Source: CANRPC01 sp964456095 (GTDB lineage Bacteria > Bacillota_I > Bacilli_A > RFN20 > CAG-449). From it: DNA of 44,023 nucleotides. The translations under genes were made by a program, and so were the position numbers. Positions within the stretch are counted from its first letter, which is position 1; each line of letters opens with the position of its first letter. Shown here one piece after another: positions 32,633-40,292 of the stretch. Below the pieces are notes generated by a model. That model saw nothing but the letters and a program-made list of their open reading frames with translations, was not told where the DNA came from and searched no databases. The stretch spans positions 1 through 44,023 of the forward strand of contig CAYVZF010000006.1 of assembly GCA_964456095.1 (NCBI GenBank), written 5' to 3'.

Positions 32633-32661
32633 ATCTATTTTTTGCATAGTCGAAAATAGGT
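32633..32661. promoter_or_regulatory. Dyad in the leader of the 623-aa lipoprotein
   Basis: The arms CTATTTT (32635-32641) and AAAATAG (32653-32659) are perfect, and the next two outer pairs also fit (one G-T). The dyad lies just before the AAAGGAGA ribosome site. A clear promoter in 32543-32632 could not be settled; TTGTAG at 32591 with TAGAAT at 32617 has a 20-bp spacer. Confidence 0.4.
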
Positions 32662-32683
32662 CTTTGTTAAAGGAGATTAAATT

Positions 32684-34555
32684 ATGAAAAAGAAAAGTTT
32701 ATTACTTCTTGTCGCTGGTTTATCATTAGTTGGTTGTGATCTTGGTGGTAGTACAAATTCTAATGATTCTACAGATAATTCTTTATCAAATAGCAATCAA
32801 TCAGAAACAAATTCAAACTCTGAATCATCTAGTGAACAAGGAAAAAGTACATTCGAAAATTTTAAAGAGACTTACAATGCTTTAGGATTAAATTACTATG
32901 CAGTGGATTATCTTGGTTCTCTTTATAGTGATGGATCTTACGACGTATCAGTTAATACAATGGTAACTACTGAAAAAGGCTCAATTAATTTAGCTTCAAA
33001 AAGTGGTATTGCACTTTATAAAAATGAAGATAATAATGTTAGAGGTTATCGTTTTGGTATTGACTTAGAAGCTGAAGATATTGATCAAGAAAAAATGTTT
33101 TTACCTTCATATAGTCCTGCAAATTTCTATTACACAGGATTATTTACATCTGATTCAACATTATATGAAGTAAATGATAGTAATTATGAATTTTTATATA
33201 AAATATCTAATTCAAGTGAAATACAAGAAACATCAGATACTTTCTATAAAGAAGCTGGATATACTAAATTACCAAAATTTAATACAATGTTTACAGAAAG
33301 TAAAGATGATGATGGTAATCCAACATTTACTACTTCAAATATTGTATTTACAATGGAAGTATTAGATAAATTCTCATTTGGTAGATTTGAAGGTTATTCA
33401 GAAGTATATAATTCAAATATGATTAACTATTTCTATGGTTCCATTCAAACTAATGGTTTAAGTGGTGCTCAAACAGTTGTTACTTTAATTGATAATAGTG
33501 ATTATTATTCATTAGCTTTTGAAGTATATTTAAGTGATTTCTCTGCTGAATATCCATATATCACTAGAGAAGTAGTACCACTTTCAATGATTCCTGATTA
33601 TGATATCGAAAACTATGATTTGGTAAGTTATATTGTTCCAGAAGATTTCTATACAAATGGTCCTGGAGAAGAACCTGAAGAATCAATTCAAGCTAGACAA
33701 TCATTTAAAACTCAATTAGACCAATTATTAGATAGTAATTATACAATTAATTTTACAGGTAGTAGTGATCTATTCGCGGGTACTGTATATACCGCAAAAG
33801 TTGTTGACGATTATTGCTTTACTTCTGGTTCAGGTAATACTAATTATTCATACTACTTTATTCCATATGATGTTGAAAATAAAGATTTAGGTGGTATTTA
33901 TCAATATAGTGATTTAAATGGTACTGGAACAGAAGAATCTTGGATTAATACATATGAGTATGCTCAAGCTATTTATAATTCATATAAAAATGATACAAGT
34001 ACTAATTATGATATTTCTATCGCAGATGATGGTATAACTATCACTTTAGAAGGTAGTACAATTAATATGAGTGAATATATTCAATCATTATATGATGATA
34101 CATTTAATACAAAATATATGTTAAGAGATGAATTTAATGAACCATATAAAGAAGCATATGAAGGGAAATCATTCTGGGAAATTGCTTATGGCTCAAGTTG
34201 GATTGATCAATTCTATTATTCAGAAAGAACTGGTAAATTCTTATTATCTAATTACTATATTAAGAGTGCATTCTTAGGTGCTTGTATTCCATTTGCTAAT
34301 ATGAATGAAAGTTTATCAATTGAATTCCTACCAGGAACAAATGAAGATCAATTACCTATTGTATCTGCAAGTTGGTATTATGCTGGTTTCTATACATTTG
34401 GTATTGTTACATTTGATAATATTGGTAGTACTAAATTAGATTATGGATTTGGAACATTCATTAATGATAAATATGGATTCTCATTCCCTGTTGAAGATGC
34501 TCCAGTTGAAGAAACACCAACAGAAGTTGTTCCTTCAACATCTGAAGAGAATTAA
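32684..34555 (+). CDS. Unknown large lipoprotein
   Basis: I do not recognise the family. The 623-residue precursor has a clear lipoprotein signal, with LVGC placing the lipid on Cys18. A disordered Ser/Asn/Thr-rich linker (residues about 20-55) follows, then a large extracellular part rich in Tyr, Ser, Asp and Asn. The C-terminus VEETPTEVVPSTSEEN is again disordered. The part near residue 57 (FKETYNAL...GSLYSDGSYDVSV) and the part near 345 (FKTQLDQLL...GSSDLFAGTVYTAKV) look loosely alike. Two related domains are therefore possible. It stands alone between the superoperon and a dCMP deaminase gene, with its own terminator. A substrate-binding or surface role is likely but unproven. Confidence 0.8.
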   Translation: MKKKSLLLLVAGLSLVGCDLGGSTNSNDSTDNSLSNSNQSETNSNSESSSEQGKSTFENFKETYNALGLNYYAVDYLGSLYSDGSYDVSVNTMVTTEKGSINLASKSGIALYKNEDNNVRGYRFGIDLEAEDIDQEKMFLPSYSPANFYYTGLFTSDSTLYEVNDSNYEFLYKISNSSEIQETSDTFYKEAGYTKLPKFNTMFTESKDDDGNPTFTTSNIVFTMEVLDKFSFGRFEGYSEVYNSNMINYFYGSIQTNGLSGAQTVVTLIDNSDYYSLAFEVYLSDFSAEYPYITREVVPLSMIPDYDIENYDLVSYIVPEDFYTNGPGEEPEESIQARQSFKTQLDQLLDSNYTINFTGSSDLFAGTVYTAKVVDDYCFTSGSGNTNYSYYFIPYDVENKDLGGIYQYSDLNGTGTEESWINTYEYAQAIYNSYKNDTSTNYDISIADDGITITLEGSTINMSEYIQSLYDDTFNTKYMLRDEFNEPYKEAYEGKSFWEIAYGSSWIDQFYYSERTGKFLLSNYYIKSAFLGACIPFANMNESLSIEFLPGTNEDQLPIVSASWYYAGFYTFGIVTFDNIGSTKLDYGFGTFINDKYGFSFPVEDAPVEETPTEVVPSTSEEN

Positions 34556-34576
34556 TTTAATTAATATTAAGTCTAT

Positions 34577-34603
34577 AAAGCGAATCATTATGGTTCGCTT
34601 TTT
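34577..34603 (+). terminator. Terminator of the 623-aa lipoprotein gene
   Basis: The arms AAAGCGAATCA (34577-34587) and TGGTTCGCTTT (34591-34601) form an 11-bp stem with one G-T pair and a TTA loop, followed by T residues. Confidence 0.88.
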
Positions 34604-34682
34604 AAATGCTTTAATCATTTTATTTATTATAATAAAGTGATAAAATATATTAGAAATTACGTTTTATGAAGGAGGACTCTTT

Positions 34683-35171
34683 ATGGATATAAAAAGAAAA
34701 GATTATATTTCTTGGGATGAATATTTTATGGGAGTAGCAATTTTATCCGCTCAAAGAAGTAAAGACCCTTCTACTCAAGTTGGAGCATGTATAGCTTCTG
34801 ATGAAAATAAAGTAATTACTATGGGTTACAATGGAATGCCAATTGGTATAAAAGATGAAGAATTGCCTTGGTGTAAGAATTCAACTAATCCATTTGATAA
34901 TAAATATTTATATGTTTGTCATGCTGAGTTTAATGCTATATTAAATAGCAATGCTCCTGTAAAGGGATGTAAATTATATGTAACATTATTTCCTTGTAAT
35001 GAATGTTGTAAAGCAATTATTCAATCAGGTATTAAAGAAATTATTTATTTAGAAGATAAGTATAATAATACTGATTCTATTAAAGCAAGTAAAAGAATGT
35101 TAGATTTAGCAAAAATAACTTATAGAAAGTATGAAGGTCGTATTTTAACACCGTTTTTTAGGAGTATGTAG
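34683..35171 (+). CDS. dCMP deaminase
   Basis: A zinc-dependent deaminase making dUMP from dCMP for thymidylate synthesis. The 162-residue protein shows SAQRSKDPSTQVGACIASDE, the zinc/proton site CHAEFNAI near residue 80 and the second zinc motif LFPCNECCK. This matches the ComEB/dCMP-deaminase family. A late competence role, as in the comE operon of Bacillus, cannot be seen here as no comEA or comEC is near. AAGGAGG lies seven bases before the ATG. A TATAAT at 34628-34633 without a good -35 could be its promoter. The next gene starts directly after the stop. Confidence 0.92.
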   Translation: MDIKRKDYISWDEYFMGVAILSAQRSKDPSTQVGACIASDENKVITMGYNGMPIGIKDEELPWCKNSTNPFDNKYLYVCHAEFNAILNSNAPVKGCKLYVTLFPCNECCKAIIQSGIKEIIYLEDKYNNTDSIKASKRMLDLAKITYRKYEGRILTPFFRSM

Positions 35172-35372
35172 ATGAATAAAAAAGTTAGAAATTATATTGT
35201 ACTTGCTCTTGTATTGATTTTATTTCTTACACCAATTGCAAGTGTTCTTTCAAATGTTGAAGCATTACAAGGTGGTAGAGCTGGACTTATTGCCGTTGGC
35301 TCATTTATTTTATTTAGCATTATTTATTGGATTGTGATGATTATTTTGATGAATAAAAAGAAAGGAAAATGA
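35172..35372 (+). CDS. Small unknown membrane protein
   Basis: A 66-residue protein with two membrane helices, residues about 8-27 and 38-60, and basic ends (MNKKVRN and MNKKKGK). No family is recognised. It begins at the base following the dCMP deaminase stop, with AGGAG overlapping the end of that gene, and ends in TGA six bases before ecfA1. The tight packing shows it is a real part of this transcript. Confidence 0.75.
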   Translation: MNKKVRNYIVLALVLILFLTPIASVLSNVEALQGGRAGLIAVGSFILFSIIYWIVMIILMNKKKGK

Positions 35373-35378
35373 TTTTAA

Positions 35379-36209
35379 ATGTATTCTTTAGAAGTAGAAA
35401 ATCTTAATTATTCATATCAAAAAAATGATGATAATAAATCATCATTAATTTTAGATAACCTTTCTTTTAAAATAAAAAAAGGAGAATATGTTACTTTTAT
35501 TGGTCATAATGGAAGTGGTAAATCTACTTTAATGAAACTTCTAGTTGGGCTTCTTGAGCCTAATTCAGGTTGTATTAAAATTATGAATGAAAATTTTAAT
35601 GTTGAAACAATGGATTCTTTAAAAAAAAGAATAGGTATTGTATTTCAAAATCCTGATAATCAATTTATAGGAGCAACAGTTAGAGATGATATAGCATTTG
35701 GCCTTGAAAATAATCTCGTTAAACAAGAAGAAATGGATCCAATTATTTTAGAATATTCGAAAAAGGTTGGAATGGATAGGTATTTAGATAAAGAGCCATC
35801 ATCTTTATCTGGTGGGCAAAAACAACGTGTTGCAATTGCGGGTGCACTATGTATGAAGCCTGATATATTATTATTAGATGAAGCAACTGCAATGCTAGAT
35901 CCTAAAGGACGTAAAGAAATAATAGAACTTGTTCATTTAATGAAAAAAGAAAATCCTAACATGACAATAATCTCTGTTACTCATCATATGGATGAAGCAT
36001 TTAGAAGCGATAGAATTATAGTTTTAAATGAAGGAAGGATTATTTTAGATGATACTCCTATTAATGTATTTAAAAATAAAGATTTAATTTTAAAAATAGG
36101 ATTGGATTTGCCTTTTATGATGAAATTAAAACATACATTAATAGAAGGTGGTTTTAATGTTTTAGAATCTGATTTAGAAAGTGAGGTAATAAATAAAATA
36201 TGTCGATAA
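35379..36209 (+). CDS. ecfA1: ECF transporter ATPase EcfA1
   Basis: One of the two ATPases of the shared energy-coupling module for vitamin and cofactor uptake. The 276-residue protein has Walker A GHNGSGKST, Q-loop VFQNPDNQFIGATVRDD, signature LSGGQKQR, Walker B ILLLDEATAMLDP and the switch histidine in SVTHH. GAAAGGAAA precedes it. It overlaps ecfA2 by ten bases. Which S-component proteins it drives is not visible in the window. Confidence 0.96.
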   Translation: MYSLEVENLNYSYQKNDDNKSSLILDNLSFKIKKGEYVTFIGHNGSGKSTLMKLLVGLLEPNSGCIKIMNENFNVETMDSLKKRIGIVFQNPDNQFIGATVRDDIAFGLENNLVKQEEMDPIILEYSKKVGMDRYLDKEPSSLSGGQKQRVAIAGALCMKPDILLLDEATAMLDPKGRKEIIELVHLMKKENPNMTIISVTHHMDEAFRSDRIIVLNEGRIILDDTPINVFKNKDLILKIGLDLPFMMKLKHTLIEGGFNVLESDLESEVINKICR

Positions 36210-37054
36210 GTTTTGATCATGTTTTTTATTCTTATGATAATACTTCACTTGTAAGTAATAACGCAATTAATGATATATCATTTTCATTAAATGATCATTT
36301 TTTTACTGCAATTATTGGACAAACTGGCAGTGGAAAATCAACATTAATACAACATATTAATGGATTATTTAAACCAACAAGTGGAACTGTTAGCGTTGGT
36401 GATTTTATACTAGATTCAAGTAGAAAAAAAATTAAAAATATTAAAGACTTAAGAAAAAAAGTTGGTTTAGTATTTCAATTTTCTGAATATCAATTATTTG
36501 AAGAATCTGTTTTAAAAGATGTTAGTTTTGGACCTAGAAATTTTGGATATTCTAAAGAAGAAGCAACTAAAAAAGCAATTAATGCATTAAAAAAAGTAGG
36601 TATTGATGAATCTTATTATGAAAAATCTCCTTTTGAATTATCTGGTGGTGAAAAAAGAAGAGTTGCAATCGCGGGTATTTTAGCTCTTGAACCTAAAATA
36701 TTAATATTAGATGAGCCAACTGCTGGATTAGATCCAAGAGGAACTGATGAAATTTTAAAACTATTTGAAATGCTTTATAATCAAGGCACATCAATTATTG
36801 TTGTTACACATGATATGGATATAGTATTAAAATATTGTACATCTATTTTATGCTTAAAAGATGGTAAATTAGTTGGTAATTACTTACCTATTGAATTCTT
36901 TTATAATGATGAACTATTAAAAGAAGTAGAAATTGAAGAACCTTATATAATTTCTTTTACAAAAAAATTGATAAATAAAGGTCTTAATTTAGATATAAAT
37001 AATATCAAAGATATAGATTCATTAGTTATTGAATTAAAAAGGAGGACAGAGTAA
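36200..37054 (+). CDS. ecfA2: ECF transporter ATPase EcfA2
   Basis: The second ATPase of the ECF module, 284 residues. It has Walker A GQTGSGKST, Q-loop VFQFSEYQLFEESVLKDV, signature LSGGEKRR, Walker B ILILDEPTAGLDP and VTHDMD. The EYQLFE after the Q-loop is typical of EcfA2 and distinguishes it from EcfA1. Its stop overlaps the ecfT start by one base. Confidence 0.96.
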   Translation: MSISFDHVFYSYDNTSLVSNNAINDISFSLNDHFFTAIIGQTGSGKSTLIQHINGLFKPTSGTVSVGDFILDSSRKKIKNIKDLRKKVGLVFQFSEYQLFEESVLKDVSFGPRNFGYSKEEATKKAINALKKVGIDESYYEKSPFELSGGEKRRVAIAGILALEPKILILDEPTAGLDPRGTDEILKLFEMLYNQGTSIIVVTHDMDIVLKYCTSILCLKDGKLVGNYLPIEFFYNDELLKEVEIEEPYIISFTKKLINKGLNLDINNIKDIDSLVIELKRRTE

Positions 37055-37893
37055 TGGCTTCGTTTCCTTTAGGTAAATATAGATCTACTAATACATTTTT
37101 TCATAAACTAGATGCTAGAGTAAAACTTTTTGCAATGGTTTTATTGATGATAATGGTTTTTATTAAACTTGATAATGTTTGGATGGATTTTACTTTTTAT
37201 GCAGTAATGATTATTTTTGTTTTGATAATAATGAAAATATCAAAGATTACCTTAAAAAGTTTGTTAAAAGTTATTAAACCTATGTGGTTTATGATGCTTT
37301 TTTTATTCATTGTTAATTTGTTTGCAGTTAAAACTGGGAATTTAATATTTTCATGGAATTTTATAAATATATATGATGAAGCAATATTTATGACTATTTA
37401 TACATTCATTCGTATTATTTTAATGCTTGCTTTTTCTTTGATATTAACATCTACTACTAAACCAATGGATTTGACGTATGCTTTAGAATGGTATCTTTAT
37501 CCGTTGAAGCTTATTAAAATTCCTGTACATATTATTGTGATGATTATTTCTTTAGCATTACGTTTTATTCCTACTTTATTAGAGGAATCTGATAGAATTA
37601 TGAAAGCTCAAGCATCACGAGGTGTTGATTTTCAAAATGGTAAGTTTTCAGAAAAAATTAAAGCTATTATTTCACTAATTATTCCTCTTTTTATTTCATC
37701 AATACAAAGAAGTAGTGATTTAGCGGACGCTATGGAAGTAAGAGGATATGATCCTGATGCAAAAAGAACAAGATATAGAGTTATGAAATTATATAGTAGA
37801 GATTATATTACTACTATTATAATGATATTAATGTTTGTATCTATTATTCTTTTAATGGCTTTAAATATTAATATTTATCCTTGGGTGATTTAA
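37054..37893 (+). CDS. ecfT: ECF transporter transmembrane protein EcfT
   Basis: EcfT couples the two ATPases to a substrate-binding S-component. The 279-residue protein has LGKYRSTNTFFHKLDARVKL at residues 5-24 and about six membrane segments. The two coupling-helix motifs are AQASRG and AMEVRGYDP, each with the needed arginine. GGAGG lies in the ecfA2 end. truA follows after two bases. Confidence 0.95.
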   Translation: MASFPLGKYRSTNTFFHKLDARVKLFAMVLLMIMVFIKLDNVWMDFTFYAVMIIFVLIIMKISKITLKSLLKVIKPMWFMMLFLFIVNLFAVKTGNLIFSWNFINIYDEAIFMTIYTFIRIILMLAFSLILTSTTKPMDLTYALEWYLYPLKLIKIPVHIIVMIISLALRFIPTLLEESDRIMKAQASRGVDFQNGKFSEKIKAIISLIIPLFISSIQRSSDLADAMEVRGYDPDAKRTRYRVMKLYSRDYITTIIMILMFVSIILLMALNINIYPWVI

Positions 37894-37895
37894 TT

Positions 37896-38642
37896 ATGAA
37901 TTATAAGATGGTGTTTTCTTATTTTGGTGAATTGTTTTTTGGATATCAGGTTCAAAAAGAAAAAAGAACAGTTCAAGAGGAAATTGAAAAAGTATTAAGT
38001 AAACTTTTTCAAGAAAAAATTGTTATTCATTCTTCAGGTAGAACTGATAAAGGTGTACATGCGATAAATCAAGTAGCGACATTCCATGCAAATAATGAGT
38101 TTAATATAAATAAATTAAAATATGTATTAAATAGATTATTGCCTGAAGATATACATATTAAATCTATTTCTTATTGTGATGCTGATTTTCATGCTAGATT
38201 TTCCTCTATTGGAAAAAAATATGTTTATAGGATGTTTGAAGGTGATAACAATCCGTTATTAAATAAACATGTATATTTTTACAAAGGGCCTAAATTAAAT
38301 TTTGATAAAATGAATCAAACTAAAGATTTATTTATTGGTAAACATAACTTTATTAATTTTTGTTCAAATGATGAAAAAGATATATGTGTTGAAACGATTA
38401 ATAGTATTGAAATTGTATGCGAAAATGGCTTTTATACTTTTACATTAATTGGCAGCGGATTTAAAAGATATATGGTTAGATTTATTGTTGGTACTATAAT
38501 CGCAGTAGCAAGAAATAAAATAACTATTGAAGAGGTAAAAGAAAGAATTAATTGTGATGTAATAAAAACTGTACCATTTAAAGTGCCTGCTCATGGACTT
38601 TATTTAGAAAGAGTTTATTATGAAGGAGATGAATTGAAGTGA
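37896..38642 (+). CDS. truA: tRNA pseudouridine synthase A
   Basis: TruA makes pseudouridine at positions 38-40 of tRNA anticodon arms. The 248-residue protein starts MNYKMVFSYFGELFFGYQVQ, carries the catalytic aspartate in SSGRTDKGVHA near residue 53, and has SIGKKYVYRMF and a later HNFINFCSN. The ATG at 37896 is preferred over upstream codons inside ecfT because GGTGA lies seven bases before it. It ends in TGA followed directly by TAA. Its position after ecfT is the classic Bacillota order. Confidence 0.96.
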   Translation: MNYKMVFSYFGELFFGYQVQKEKRTVQEEIEKVLSKLFQEKIVIHSSGRTDKGVHAINQVATFHANNEFNINKLKYVLNRLLPEDIHIKSISYCDADFHARFSSIGKKYVYRMFEGDNNPLLNKHVYFYKGPKLNFDKMNQTKDLFIGKHNFINFCSNDEKDICVETINSIEIVCENGFYTFTLIGSGFKRYMVRFIVGTIIAVARNKITIEEVKERINCDVIKTVPFKVPAHGLYLERVYYEGDELK

Positions 38643-39451
38643 TAAGACATAATTATCATACTCATACTTATAGATGTGGTCATGCCGTTGGAGAAGATGA
38701 AGAATACGTTTTAGAAGCTATTGGTTTAGGTATGCAATCACTTGGGTTTTCTGATCATGTTATGTTAAAAGGTATTGTTCAAGAAAATGTAAGGGGTGAT
38801 TTTGAATTAACAGAAGATTATTTTAAATCAATTAGAGATTTGAAAGAAAAGTTTAAAGAAAGAATTAATATTTTGTTAGGCTTTGAAGCTGAACCGTTTC
38901 CTGATTATTTTGATTATTATAAAGAACTTTTAATTAGCAATGAAATTGATTATTTGATTTTAGGTAATCATTGTTATTATGAAGATGGAAAAATAAAACC
39001 ATTTTTTTCAAGTCATACATCTAAAGAAGATATAATTCATTACAAAGATACTTTAATTAAAGGAATGGAAACTGGATTATTTCTTTATGTATGTCATCCA
39101 GATTTTTTTATGGGTGGATATAATGATTTTGATGAAACTTGTAGAGAGTGTTCGGAAGAAATATGTAAAAGAGCAAGTGAACTTGATATACCTCTTGAGT
39201 TTAATTTCGCGGCAATAAGAAAAGGAAAATATAAGATAAGTGGAAAGGATAGATTTTTATACCCACATGATGACTTTTGGCAAATAGCAAAAAAATATAA
39301 TTGTAAGATGATACTTGGATTAGATGCACATTCACCTTATGAAATCACTAGTGATAGAAATGATATTGGATATAAAATGGCTAAAGAATTAAATATGGAA
39401 GTAGTTCATGAATTAGATATATTAAAGTATAAAAATAATATTAATATTTAA
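38639..39451 (+). CDS. PHP-family phosphatase (HisJ-like)
   Basis: A metal-dependent phosphoesterase of the PHP superfamily, closest to HisK/HisJ histidinol-phosphatase. The 270-residue protein shows HTHTYRCGHAVGEDE at the N-terminus, GFSDHVML, LLGFEAEPFPDY, LILGNHCYY, CHPDFFMGGYN, and LDAHSP, which together carry the histidine and acidic metal ligands. Start is a GTG at 38639 overlapping the truA stop by four bases, with AAGGAG upstream; no ATG lies near. No histidine synthesis genes are in the window, so the substrate may be another phosphate ester. Confidence 0.85.
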   Translation: MIRHNYHTHTYRCGHAVGEDEEYVLEAIGLGMQSLGFSDHVMLKGIVQENVRGDFELTEDYFKSIRDLKEKFKERINILLGFEAEPFPDYFDYYKELLISNEIDYLILGNHCYYEDGKIKPFFSSHTSKEDIIHYKDTLIKGMETGLFLYVCHPDFFMGGYNDFDETCRECSEEICKRASELDIPLEFNFAAIRKGKYKISGKDRFLYPHDDFWQIAKKYNCKMILGLDAHSPYEITSDRNDIGYKMAKELNMEVVHELDILKYKNNINI

Positions 39452-39476
39452 ATTAGTTAAATTAATATTTTATAGA

Positions 39477-39501
39477 ATTGTACTACGTAATGTGGTACAA
39501 T
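39477..39501. promoter_or_regulatory. Dyad overlapping the yebC promoter
   Basis: ATTGTACTAC (39477-39486) and GTGGTACAAT (39492-39501) are inverted repeats with one G-T-type mismatch and a 5-bp centre. The right arm contains TGG-TACAAT, an extended -10 element on the plus strand; no good -35 exists. A regulator bound here would block the polymerase. Confidence 0.6.
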
Positions 39502-39527
39502 AAGTAAGAAAAATTGGGGGAATTATT

Positions 39528-40247
39528 ATGGGAAGAGCTCATGAAGTTAGGGCAAAGAAAATGGCTGCGACAAGCGCGGCAAAGTCATCTTTGTATATGC
39601 GTGCTAGTAAAGAAATATATATTGCCGCAAAAAGTGGAGTACCTGATCCTAATGCTAACTTAGCATTAAGAAGTGTTTTAGAAAAATATAAAGGTCAAAA
39701 TATTCCACGTGATGTTATTGATAGAGCCATTAAAAAGGCTGCAGGCGGCGATACTGAAAATTATGAATCTGGTAGATATGAAGGTTTTGGACCTGGCAAT
39801 ACTTATGTTATAGTTGATACTCTTTCAAATAATGTTAGAAGAGCATTTGATGAAGTAAGAAATTGCTTTAATAAAAGAGGCGGACATTTAGGTACTCCTG
39901 GATCAGTATCATTTAATTTTGTTGAAGCTGGTATTATTGTTTTCGAAGGCACGAATCGTGATGAAGTTGAAGAAAACCTTGTTTTAAGTGATGTTGATGT
40001 TAATGAAGTTGTTTTAGATGATGGCTTTATTGAAGTAAATGTTGCTCCTAGTGCATTCCAACAAGCAAAAGATTGCTTAAAAGAAATGGGAATCACAGAT
40101 TTTGAAACATGTGAAATTAAAATGGTACCAAATGAATATACAAAATTAGAAGGCGAAGATGCAGAAAAAATGCACGGATTACTAGACATGCTTGATGAAG
40201 CAGAAGATGTTCAAGCTGTATATCATAACGCTGAATTTGATGAATAG
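39528..40247 (+). CDS. YebC/PmpR-family translation or transcription regulator
   Basis: A 239-residue member of the YebC/PmpR (TACO1) family. Members have been tied to transcription control and more recently to easing translation of difficult peptides. Shared features are the MGRAHEVRAKKMAATSAAKS start, an EIYIAAKSGVPDPNANLALR helix, NIPRDVIDRAIKKAAGG, the EGFGPGNTYVIVDTLSNN strand and FNKRGGHLGTPGSVSFNF. GGGGG, rather than AGGAGG, precedes the ATG. It is followed by a clear terminator. Confidence 0.93.
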   Translation: MGRAHEVRAKKMAATSAAKSSLYMRASKEIYIAAKSGVPDPNANLALRSVLEKYKGQNIPRDVIDRAIKKAAGGDTENYESGRYEGFGPGNTYVIVDTLSNNVRRAFDEVRNCFNKRGGHLGTPGSVSFNFVEAGIIVFEGTNRDEVEENLVLSDVDVNEVVLDDGFIEVNVAPSAFQQAKDCLKEMGITDFETCEIKMVPNEYTKLEGEDAEKMHGLLDMLDEAEDVQAVYHNAEFDE

Positions 40248-40252
40248 TTTAT

Positions 40253-40281
40253 AAATCCTTCACATGTTGAAGGATTTTTTT
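40253..40281 (+). terminator. Terminator after yebC
   Basis: The arms AAATCCTTCA (40253-40262) and TGAAGGATTT (40268-40277) form a perfect 10-bp stem with a 5-nt loop and a T-run to 40281. The ribosome site of the next gene starts directly after it. Confidence 0.92.
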
Positions 40282-40292
40282 GAGAGGAATTT

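Noticed and set aside
38639..38645. TGA-TAA after truA, and similar in tsaB, as a sign of TGA-Trp coding
   Set aside because: adk and the 66-aa membrane protein end at TGA without an immediate second stop and at sensible lengths; tryptophan is encoded by TGG throughout.
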